The translations under genes were made by a program, and so were the position numbers. Below are positions 45,912-53,293 of a stretch of DNA of 64,000 nt, piece by piece. Under the pieces are notes generated by a model. It ran no database searches, was not told the DNA's origin, and saw only the letters and a list, made by a program, of their open reading frames with translations. The stretch spans positions 248,001 to 312,000 of the forward strand of contig JADKKC010000001.1 of assembly GCA_016720685.1 (NCBI GenBank). The letters run 5' to 3'. Each line of letters begins with the position of its first letter. Within the stretch, counting starts at the first letter, position 1. The DNA is from Zoogloea sp. GTDB taxonomy: Bacteria; Pseudomonadota; Gammaproteobacteria; Burkholderiales; Rhodocyclaceae.

Positions 45912-46826
45912 TTAGAAATACCCTTCCTTCTTGCGCTGCTCCATGGAGGCGTCGGAAGTCTGGTCGTCGAGGCGGGTTGCGCCGCGTTCGGTGATCGTGG
46001 TGGTGGCGGTTTCAATGACGATCTTCTCGACCGTATCGGCGTCGCTGAGCACCGGCGCGGTACAGGTGATGTCGCCGACGGTGCGGAAGCGCACCTGCAT
46101 CTGGACGATTTCTTCGTCGGGTCGGGCGGGCGTGATGTCGGTGACCGGCACCATCGCACCGCCGCGCATGACGATCGGGCGGACGTGCGAGAAGTAGATG
46201 CTGGGCAGTTCGAGCTGTTCACGCTCGATGTACTGCCAGACGTCCATTTCGGTCCAGTTGCTGATCGGGAAGGCGCGGATGTTCTCGCCCTTGTGGCTGC
46301 GGGCGTTGTAGAGGTTCCACAGCTCGGGGCGCTGGTTCTTCGGATCCCATTGGCCGAATTCGTCGCGGAAGCTCATGATCCGCTCCTTGGCGCGGGCTTT
46401 TTCCTCGTCGCGACGGGCGCCGCCGATGCAGGCGTCGAAGCCGAATTCCTCGATGGCTTCGAGCAGGGTGACCGACTGGTGCTTGTTGCGGGATTCGCCT
46501 TCGTTCTTGAGGACGACGGTGCCGCGGGCCATGGAGTCTTCAACCGAACGCACGATCAGGCGCTCGCCGAGTTCGGTGGCACGCTTGTCGCGAAAGTCGG
46601 TGACTTCTTTGTAGTTGTGGCCGGTGTCGATATGCATCAGCGGGAAGGGGAAGCGACCGGGGCGGAAGGCTTTTTCGGCCAGGCGCAGCAGGCACAGGGA
46701 ATCCTTGCCGCCGGAAAACAGCAGCACGGGGTTGCTGCACTGGCCGGCCACTTCTCGCATGATGTGGATGGCTTCGGATTCGAGCCAGTCCAGGTGGCTC
46801 AGGGTTTGCTTGGTGAGCGTCGACAT
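45912..46826 (-). CDS. cysD: Sulfate adenylyltransferase subunit 2 (CysD)
   Basis: CysD, 304 residues, the ATP sulfurylase catalytic subunit, forms APS from sulfate and ATP. The PP-loop is in LLFSGGKDSLCLLRLAEKAF (about 33-52). Typical following parts are MHIDTGHNYKEVTDFRDKRA, the GGARRDEEKARAKERI loop and FPISNWTEMDVWQYIERE. Intact, 304 residues is the usual length. It lies 11 bases after the stop of cysH as called. Confidence 0.96.
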   Translation of the reverse strand: MSTLTKQTLSHLDWLESEAIHIMREVAGQCSNPVLLFSGGKDSLCLLRLAEKAFRPGRFPFPLMHIDTGHNYKEVTDFRDKRATELGERLIVRSVEDSMARGTVVLKNEGESRNKHQSVTLLEAIEEFGFDACIGGARRDEEKARAKERIMSFRDEFGQWDPKNQRPELWNLYNARSHKGENIRAFPISNWTEMDVWQYIEREQLELPSIYFSHVRPIVMRGGAMVPVTDITPARPDEEIVQMQVRFRTVGDITCTAPVLSDADTVEKIVIETATTTITERGATRLDDQTSDASMEQRKKEGYF

Positions 46827-46837
46827 TGCTTTACTCG

Positions 46838-47584
46838 TTAAAGGGTTCTTCGGTGCCCGTTACTTCTTGACGTGCAGGCGCATTCCTTGGATTCGGGATT
46901 TTCCCACCACCAGCGTCCGGCGCGCACGTCTTCTCCGATGGAAACCGGGCGCGTGCAGGGCGCGCAGCCGATGCTCGGGTAGAACTTGTCGTGGAGGGCG
47001 TTGTACGGAACCTTGTTCAGGCGGATGTAGGCCCACACTTCCTTCTCGGTCCAGTCGGACAGCGGGTTGAACTTGACGAGGCCGTTGCCGGCGTCGTGTT
47101 CGCGCTTGGGGAGATCGGTGCGGGTTGTCGACTGCTGTGCGCGCAGGCCGGTGATCCAGGCCTGTTTGCCGGCCAGTGCGCGGCCGAGGGGCTCGACCTT
47201 GCGGGCGTGGCAGCAGGCCTTGCGCAGTTCGACGCTGTCGTAGAAGCCGTTGATGCCATGCTCGCGGGTGAAGCTTTCGACCGCTTCGTGCTGCGGGTAG
47301 AAGAACTTGAGCTTGAGGCCGTAGTGCTCCTGCACCTTGGCCATCAGCGCGTAGGTTTCCAGGGGCAGGCGGCCGGTGTCCAGCGAGAAAATCTCGATGG
47401 GCAGCTGAAGGGTGGCGATCACGTCGGTGAGCACCATGTCTTCGGCCCCGAGGCTGTTGGCCAGGGTGATGGCTGGCAGCTCGGCGGCCCAGGCGGCGAG
47501 ATCGGTCTTGAGCGTGGCGACCTTGGCTGCGAGGCTGGCGAGCAGTACGGGATCGTCGAGCTTGGGGTTCTGGTTCGGGTGCAT
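46838..47584 (-). CDS. cysH: Assimilatory adenylyl-sulfate (APS) reductase CysH, frameshifted at the C-terminus
   Basis: Reduces APS to sulfite with thioredoxin or similar. The 4Fe-4S motif of APS reductases is present (KACCHARKVEPL, about 124-135; IGCAPCTRP), so the substrate should be APS, not PAPS. The end reads WENPESKECA then CTSRSNGHRRTL in a wrong frame. Adding one base at about 46877-46880 gives ECxLHVKK and a stop at 46860-46862, the normal family end with the catalytic Cys of the ECGLH motif. The Cys itself is kept even in the shifted reading, but the last residues are wrong. 13 bases after the DUF934 gene. Confidence 0.93.
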   Translation of the reverse strand: MHPNQNPKLDDPVLLASLAAKVATLKTDLAAWAAELPAITLANSLGAEDMVLTDVIATLQLPIEIFSLDTGRLPLETYALMAKVQEHYGLKLKFFYPQHEAVESFTREHGINGFYDSVELRKACCHARKVEPLGRALAGKQAWITGLRAQQSTTRTDLPKREHDAGNGLVKFNPLSDWTEKEVWAYIRLNKVPYNALHDKFYPSIGCAPCTRPVSIGEDVRAGRWWWENPESKECACTSRSNGHRRTL

Positions 47585-47597
47585 GTTGCCTCCGGTC

Positions 47598-48122
47598 TCA
47601 GGCGGCGCGTGCGGCGCGGCGGAAAAGCGGTTCGGGCTGGTCGACGGCGGCCTGGTAGGGCGTGGAAAAATCCTTCAGGCTGGCCAGGGCCTCTTCGAGC
47701 TGGGCATCGGAGTACTTGCCGGCCTTGGGCTGGAGGGTGTCGAAGCCACAGCGCTGCATGAAGAAAAACTGGTCGCGCATGACGTCGCCGATGGCGCGGA
47801 TCTCGCCCGTGAAACCGTAGCGGGTGCGCAGCAGCGCGGCGGAAGAATAGGCGCGGCCGTCGGTGAACTTGGGGAAGTTGAGGGCGACGGCGCTGATGCT
47901 GTCCAGGTCCGGCACGAGTTCTGCCACGTCTTCATGGCTGTCGAGCCACACGCCGAGGCCGGCACGGCCGGAGAGCTGGCCCTTGTGGGCCTGCCAGACC
48001 GCGAAGGGTACGAACACTGGGCCGGCGGCGAGGGAGAGCTCTTCGGGCGCCTGGGTTTCGTCGAGGACGAGAATCCGGGCGTCGTCGTCGATCAGTTGGC
48101 CGTTCTTGATGAGCTTAGGCAT
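47598..48122 (-). CDS. DUF934 family protein of the sulfite reductase cluster
   Basis: About 174 residues; start at 48122 (MPKLIKNGQLIDDDARILVLDE), overlapping the cysI end by 8 bases. The conserved DUF934 core GRAGLGVWLDSHEDVAELVPDLDSISAVALNFPKFTDGRAYSSAALLRTRYGFTGEIRAIGDVMRDQFFFMQRCGFD is complete, with a Cys in FMQRCGFD. Members of this family are found next to cysI and cysH in many beta- and gammaproteobacteria; the role is unknown, probably in electron supply or assembly for sulfite reduction, which is inference from linkage. Confidence 0.88.
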   Translation of the reverse strand: MPKLIKNGQLIDDDARILVLDETQAPEELSLAAGPVFVPFAVWQAHKGQLSGRAGLGVWLDSHEDVAELVPDLDSISAVALNFPKFTDGRAYSSAALLRTRYGFTGEIRAIGDVMRDQFFFMQRCGFDTLQPKAGKYSDAQLEEALASLKDFSTPYQAAVDQPEPLFRRAARAA

Positions 48123-49796
48123 TTTGCTTCCTTTCCTTGACGGCGTCGTCGCCATAAACGCCGAGCTTGAACGGGTCGAGGCCGGTGCGGCGGACGGTTT
48201 CGATGAAGCGCTCGCCGGCCTGGCGCTGGGCCAGGTAGACGTCGATGATCTTGGCGATCACGCCGGGCATTTCGGCGGCTGCAAACGAGCGCCCGATGAC
48301 CTTGCCGATGCTGGCGCGATTGCCCTGGCTGCCGCCGAGACTGACCTGGTACCACTCTTCGCCGTTCTTGTCGACGCCGAGGATGCCGATGTGGCCGACG
48401 TGGTGGTGGCCGCAGGAGTTCATGCAGCCGGAGATGTTGAGCTCGATGTCGCCGATGTCGTAGAGGTAGTCGAGGTCGTCGAAGCGGGCCTGGATGGCGT
48501 TGGCGATGGGGATCGACTTGGCGTTGGCCAGCGCGCAGAAGTCGCCGCCGGGGCAGCAGATCAGATCGGTCAGGAGGCCGAAGGTCGGGGTGGCGAGGCC
48601 GGCGGCGCGGGCTTTTTCCCAGACGGCGAACAATTCGGATTGCCTGACGTCGGCCAGCACGAGGTTTTGCTCATGGGTGGCGCGCACTTCGCCGAAGCTG
48701 TGGGCGTCGGCCCAGTCCGCAACGAGGTCGAGCTGCTCGGCGGTGACGTCGCCGGGGGCGCGGGAGGGGTTCTTGAGCGACAGCACGACGACGGCGTAGC
48801 CGGGCACCTTGTGGGCCAGCACGTTGCGGCGCGTCCAGGCGGCAAAGGCCGGGTTGGCGGCACGCTGGCTCACGTAGCCGGCGTCATCGGCCGGCAGGCT
48901 TGCATAGGCCGAGGTGGTGAAGTGGCCGGCAACGCGGGCGACTTCGGCTTCGGTGAGGGTGTTGGGGCCGTTCTTGCCGAAAACCCATTCCTCTTCGACC
49001 TGGCGCTTGAACTCGGCGGCGCCGAGTGACTTTACGAGATCTTGATGCGCGCCTTGTAGAGGTTGTCGCGGCGGCCGTAGCGGTTGTAGACCCGCAGGAT
49101 GGCTTCGCAGTAGGTGATGATGTGCTGCCAGGGGACGAAATCGCTGATTTCTTCGCCGATGATCGGGGTGCGGCCCATGCCGCCGCCGACCAGCACGCGG
49201 AAACCAATCTCGCCGGCGGCGTCGCGCTTGAGTTCAAGGCCGATGTCGTGGCACTGGATGACGGCGCGGTCTTCGGTGGCGCCATTCACGGCAATCTTGA
49301 ATTTGCGCGGCAGGAAGGCGAATTCCGGGTGGAAGGTGCTCCACTGGCGCAGCACTTCGCACCAGGGGCGCGGGTCGATGTATTCGTCGCCGGCGACGCC
49401 CGCGAAGGGGTCGGAGGTGATGTTGCGGATGCAGGCGCCGGACGTCTGGATGGCGTGCATCTCGACGGAGGCGAGCCCCGCGAGGATCTCGGGTACCGCT
49501 TCGAGCGCCGGCCAGTTGAACTGGACGTTCTGGCGGGTGGTGATGTGGGCGTAGCCCTTGTCGTAGGTGCGGGCTGTGTGGGCCAGCTGACGAAGCTGTC
49601 GCGAGGCGAGCAGGCCGTAAGGCACCGCAACGCGCAGCATCGGGGCATGGCGCTGGATGTACAGGCCGTTCTGGAGGCGCAGGGGACGGAACTCGTCGTC
49701 GGTCAGTTCGCCGGCCAGGTAGCGGCGGGTCTGCTCGCGAAACTGGGCAACGCGTTCGTCGACGATCTTCTGGTCGTAGGTGTCGTAGCGGTACAT
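48115..49796 (-). pseudogene. cysI: Sulfite reductase hemoprotein CysI, split by a -1 frameshift
   Basis: Sulfite reductase with siroheme and a 4Fe-4S cluster makes sulfide from sulfite. The N-terminal half (MYRYDTYDQKIVDERVAQFREQ ... YGRRDNLYKARIKIS) stops at 49032-49034; the C-terminal half continues in another frame (SQRAANPAFAAW ... NAIQARFDDLDYLYDIGDIE) with the cluster ligands CCPGGDFC and GCMNSC. One extra C at about 49036-49041 (AAGATCTCG to AAGATCCTCG) joins both into about 560 residues, the family length. As called, no complete reductase is made. Near its end it overlaps the DUF934 start. Confidence 0.93.
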
Positions 49797-49823
49797 GGTT
49801 TTATCCTGGTTGTCAGGGGGCGG

Positions 49824-50603
49824 TCAGGCCGCAATAAGCTTGCTGCCAACCAAGACCAGCATGGTTGCCAGAATCGGACGCAGCACCCGGTCGGGGACCC
49901 GGGTGGAAACATGGCTCCCCAGCCAGATGCCGGGCAGGGAGCCGATCAGCAGACTGCCAAGCAAGGCCCAGTCGATGTTGCCGAGGAACCAGTGACCGAT
50001 GCCGGCCACCAGCGTCAGCGGCACCGCGTGGGCGATGTCGCTGCCGACGATGCGCAGGGTCGGCAGACGGGGGTACAGAAAGAACAAGGCGCTGACACCC
50101 AGGGCGCCGGCACCCACCGAAGAGATCGATACCAGCACACCGAGCACAACGCCGGTCAGGATGGTCAGCCACGCGGTGCGCCGCGGGTTTTCCTGACCGC
50201 CGGAATGCTTCAGGGCGTAGGCCTGGATCTGTTTGCGGAACACGATGGCCACGGCGGTGAGCAGCAGCGCGACACCCAGCGCGGTCTTGATCAGCGCCGC
50301 CGCGCCGCCGATGCCGCCGGGGGCGAAGTTGCCGACGAGCACCAGCGTGATCACCGCACCGGGAATGCTGCCGGTGGCGAGTCTTCGGGTGATCGTCCAG
50401 TCCACCGTGCCCTTGAGGCCGTGGGCCAGGGTGCCGCCGGCCTTGGTGATGGCCGCATACAGCAGGTCGGTTCCGACCGCGACGGAAGGGTTGATGCCGA
50501 ACAACAGCACCAGCAGAGGCGTCATCAGCGACCCTCCACCCACCCCGGTCAGGCCGACAATGGCGCCCACCGCAAAACCTGCAATCGTGTAAGCAATGCT
50601 CAT
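49824..50603 (-). CDS. TSUP (TauE/SafE) family permease, probable sulfate or sulfite transporter
   Basis: A 259-residue membrane protein with about eight hydrophobic helices. The duplicated TSUP motifs are visible: GFAVGAIVGLTGVGGGSLMTPLLVLLFG (about 9-36) and VLGVLVSISSVGAGALGVSALFFLYPRLP (about 148-176). Such permeases carry sulfur oxyanions. As first gene of the cys operon, divergent from cysB, import of sulfate or export of sulfite is inferred; direction and substrate are not certain. It lies 27 bases before cysI. Confidence 0.87.
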   Translation of the reverse strand: MSIAYTIAGFAVGAIVGLTGVGGGSLMTPLLVLLFGINPSVAVGTDLLYAAITKAGGTLAHGLKGTVDWTITRRLATGSIPGAVITLVLVGNFAPGGIGGAAALIKTALGVALLLTAVAIVFRKQIQAYALKHSGGQENPRRTAWLTILTGVVLGVLVSISSVGAGALGVSALFFLYPRLPTLRIVGSDIAHAVPLTLVAGIGHWFLGNIDWALLGSLLIGSLPGIWLGSHVSTRVPDRVLRPILATMLVLVGSKLIAA

Positions 50604-50740
50604 GATAAGCCCAAATTCCTTGTGCGGCGCATCGTAAAACGACTTTTTAGATCGAAGAAGGCTTTTTTGGTTAGACAGTTAGAACAAAAAATTATATAAG
50701 TCGATCTCCCGGTTTCCGGCGCCGACAGCAGGCGAGAAAA
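50604..50740. promoter_or_regulatory. Divergent control region of the cys operon and cysB
   Basis: A 137-base gap between the two start codons, with an AT-rich core at about 50640-50705 (TTTTTTGG, AACAAAAAATTATATAAG). It must hold both promoters and probably the CysB binding site. The boxes cannot be assigned with confidence by eye. Confidence 0.5.
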
Positions 50741-51682
50741 ATGAACATTCAGCAGCTGAGATACGTCTTTGAGGTCGCCCGCCACGGCCTGAACGTCTCC
50801 GAAGCCGCGGAGGCCTTGTTTACTTCCCAGCCCGGCGTGTCGAAGCAGATCCGCTTGCTTGAGGATGAGCTGGGGGTGGAGATTTTCGTGCGCCATGGCA
50901 AGCGCCTGATAGCCATCACCGAGCCGGGTCAGCAGGTGTTGTTGATTGCCGAACGCATGTTGCTGGATGTGGAGAACCTGCGGAAGGTGGGGGCCGAATT
51001 CAGCAACGAGGCGACCGGCGGCCTGTCCATCGCCTTTACGCATACCCAGGCCCGCTACGCATTGCCCAGGGTTGTCCAGGCTTTCATGGCCCGGTATCCC
51101 AATGTTCGTTTGTCCTTTCACCAGGGCAATCCGAAGCAGGTCTGCGAGTACGTTCTTTCTGGTGCGGCCGATATTGCCATCGCGACCGAGGCAATCGCCG
51201 AGCACGAGGATATCGTGATGCTGCCCTGCTACCAGTGGAACCGCTGTGTCATCGCGCCGCAGCGCCACCCCATTTTGTCCGAGCATCCGCTGACCCTGGA
51301 AGCGATTGCCCGCTATCCGCTGGTGACATACGACTTTGCCTTCACCGGCCGCAACCGGATCAACGAGGCTTTTACCGGGCGCGGGCTCAGGCCGAACGTG
51401 ATTCTCACGGCCATCGATTCGGACGTGATCAAAACCTATGTGGCGATGGGCCTGGGGGTCGGCATCCTGGCGCGCATGGCCTACGACGCGGCGGTGGACA
51501 AGGATCTGGGGATGCTGGATGCGGCGCATCTCTTCGAGTCGAGCACGACCCGTATCGGCGTGCGCCGCAATGCCTGGTTGCGGGGCTATGTGTATGCCTT
51601 CATCGAAATATTTGCGCCGCACCTCTCGCGCCGGGTGGTGGAGCTTGCGCTGGCAGGGGGTGGGGAGGATCCGGGGTTGTAA
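50741..51682 (+). CDS. cysB: LysR-type regulator CysB of sulfur assimilation
   Basis: A 313-residue LysR-family activator. The N-terminal winged HTH (MNIQQLRYVFEVARHGLNVSEAAEALFTSQPGVSKQIRLLEDELGVEIFVRHGKR) has the CysB/Cbl-type sequence; the effector domain carries the sulfate/N-acetylserine pocket region (THTQARYALPRVV, HQGNPKQV, YDFAFTGR). In enterics CysB with N-acetylserine activates cys genes. Its divergent position from the cys operon fits control of that operon and itself. It is followed by a bidirectional terminator. Confidence 0.93.
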   Translation: MNIQQLRYVFEVARHGLNVSEAAEALFTSQPGVSKQIRLLEDELGVEIFVRHGKRLIAITEPGQQVLLIAERMLLDVENLRKVGAEFSNEATGGLSIAFTHTQARYALPRVVQAFMARYPNVRLSFHQGNPKQVCEYVLSGAADIAIATEAIAEHEDIVMLPCYQWNRCVIAPQRHPILSEHPLTLEAIARYPLVTYDFAFTGRNRINEAFTGRGLRPNVILTAIDSDVIKTYVAMGLGVGILARMAYDAAVDKDLGMLDAAHLFESSTTRIGVRRNAWLRGYVYAFIEIFAPHLSRRVVELALAGGGEDPGL

Positions 51683-51739
51683 TCACGCAGCTCAGGTTGA
51701 ATGCGGCCTGTCGGGCTGAAGTGCGCCCTGGGGAACAAA

Positions 51740-51768
51740 CAGAAACCGGGGCCTGGCCCCGGTTTCTG
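51740..51768. terminator. Bidirectional terminator between cysB and the PEP-CTERM gene
   Basis: An almost continuous 29-base palindrome: CAGAAACCGGGGCC (51740-51753) and GGCCCCGGTTTCTG (51755-51768). Convergent genes lie on both sides (cysB ends at 51682, the other stops at 51790). The AAAC/GTTT outer parts serve as weak U-tracts. Confidence 0.75.
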
Positions 51769-51789
51769 TGGTGATGACGGCGCTGCGTG

Positions 51790-52983
51790 TTATGCGCGGT
51801 TGCGGCGCACGCGGCTGAGGCCCAGCAGGCCCAGGCCGGCCAGCACCATCGTCGAAGGCTCGGGAACCTTCGACGGGGCCAGCGCACCGACGATCCCGAA
51901 TTCCTCGAAACCGTTGGTGTTGCAGCCCAGCGTCGCGCTGTCGAGCGGATTGACGACGAAGCCGCCCGCGGCGTCCATGAGGCAGCCGACATTGGCCTTC
52001 ACCACGAACAGGTCGGTGGCCAGGTACTTGTTGAGGTCCATGTCCGGCGCATAGATGAGGAAGTCCGGCTGACCGGAGCCCTTGTTGTGTTCGAGCTTGA
52101 TGTAGTCGTCACCGTTGGCAGTCACGCCGGCGCAGCCATCCGGGTTGGTGAGCGGATGGTAGGGGTCGGCCGCGCAGGCTGCGGCACTCCCCAAAAAGGT
52201 CAGCTGGCCGTAGTTGTAGGTCGGGTCGCTTAGGTCGAGGGTGCCGTTGTTGTTCCGGTCGAGGTTCCAGGACGCCTTGACGGCGTTGGTCGCCGCATCC
52301 TGGATCTCGACCCGGGCGCTGACAAACAGGGAATCGAGGCTGCCGGACTGGTTGTAGTCCGCGTAGATCACCGGAATGCTGGCCAGCGGATCCAGCGAAT
52401 GCAGGTAGGTCAGCATGTTGCCGACCGTCGAGGTGCCGCCTTGAAGCGCGGCCGGATCGCTGTAGTCCTTGCCGTTCGGCGTATCCACCGGCGAGCTGAA
52501 GCGCTCCTGGGTGTTGCCGCCCCACGACGCCGTCCAGCCGAGTACGTTGTTATTGCTCGCCGCTTCGACGGGATCCTGGAAGTTTACGCCGGAGCCGTTC
52601 GGGTTGAGGTTGGTCGCTCCAGATGCGCCCGATGTCAGGTTGATGGCGATGGTCCCGGTGCCGGTCGTGAAATCGAAGCTACCGTAGGTGGCCGACGGGA
52701 GGAAGCCGCCGACGGGCTGGCTGGCGCTGCCCTGGATTGTGTCGAGAACCTTTGCGGAATAAGACCAGAAGGCGTCGTACTTGAAGGCGATGGGAATGCC
52801 GTTCATCAGGATCGCATCGCGGAGGTTGCCGCTGCCGTCCTGATACTGGCCGTAGGTCGCGTTGGCATTGTTCTCGGGAGTGGGCAGCAGCGTGAACGGC
52901 GCGCTTGCGGCGCCAACCTGACCTGTAAAACCGGCTGCGGCAATGGCAACGGCTGCCAACAGTTTGATTTTGTTTGTTTTCAC
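51790..52983 (-). CDS. PEP-CTERM sorting-domain protein with Ca-loop-like motifs
   Basis: About 397 residues, starting with GTG at 52983 behind AGGAGAG. An N-terminal signal peptide (KIKLLAAVAIAAAGFTGQVGAASA) and the C-terminal PEP-CTERM signal (VPEPSTMVLAGLGLLGLSRVRRNRA) mark it for processing by an exosortase and surface or EPS-linked export. Between them are two acidic EF-hand-like loops (DYNQSGSLDSL; DRNNNGTLDLSD) and a Ser/Gly/Asn-rich central part. The exosortase is not in the window. The function is unknown; in floc- or biofilm-forming relatives such proteins take part in the matrix. A sigma-54-like promoter lies 60 bases upstream. Confidence 0.9.
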   Translation of the reverse strand: MKTNKIKLLAAVAIAAAGFTGQVGAASAPFTLLPTPENNANATYGQYQDGSGNLRDAILMNGIPIAFKYDAFWSYSAKVLDTIQGSASQPVGGFLPSATYGSFDFTTGTGTIAINLTSGASGATNLNPNGSGVNFQDPVEAASNNNVLGWTASWGGNTQERFSSPVDTPNGKDYSDPAALQGGTSTVGNMLTYLHSLDPLASIPVIYADYNQSGSLDSLFVSARVEIQDAATNAVKASWNLDRNNNGTLDLSDPTYNYGQLTFLGSAAACAADPYHPLTNPDGCAGVTANGDDYIKLEHNKGSGQPDFLIYAPDMDLNKYLATDLFVVKANVGCLMDAAGGFVVNPLDSATLGCNTNGFEEFGIVGALAPSKVPEPSTMVLAGLGLLGLSRVRRNRA

Positions 52984-53293
52984 GGTTCTCTCCTTATACA
53001 GCTTGGGTTTTTCGACAAAAACACCATACTCGTAACAAAAAATAGCATTTCGTGTGCCAATTTTGATGTTCTTGTCGTATATGACGGTGTGGCGCGGCTT
53101 TTCACGCAGGCTTGCTGCTTTGGGCGCAGTGGTTTTTTGGGAGGGTGTAAGAAAAACCGACGCCACGGGCACGGAGGCGGGGTGGTGGAAAGGGCGAGAT
53201 GCCGGGGGCTTGTTGTTTCGAGATCCATCCCCGCCGGACCGGGATGGCGCTTTGTGAGAGACTCGGGTTTCCGTCGCCGTTCATTCCGCCGCC
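52984..53293. other. 310-base divergent intergenic region between the PEP-CTERM gene and the Kef-type antiporter
   Basis: The left third is AT-rich and holds the ribosome site and the sigma-54-like element of the PEP-CTERM gene. The remaining about 230 bases up to the antiporter start carry no convincing gene; an enhancer for an RpoN activator could lie there, and the antiporter promoter must. No repeats are seen. Confidence 0.5.
53043..53060 (-). promoter_or_regulatory. Candidate sigma-54 (-24/-12) promoter of the PEP-CTERM gene
   Basis: The minus strand reads TTGGCACACGAAATGCTA with the -24 GG (53057-53058) and -12 GC (53045-53046) separated by exactly 10 bases, the hallmark of RpoN promoters; TGGCAC is a perfect -24 element, ATGC is one mismatch from TTGC. 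The start codon is about 60 bases downstream. Confidence 0.6.

Noticed and set aside
49026..50699. 557-codon plus-strand frame across cysI and the TSUP gene
   Set aside because: Asp/Gly/Gln-rich shadow antisense to two recognisable genes.
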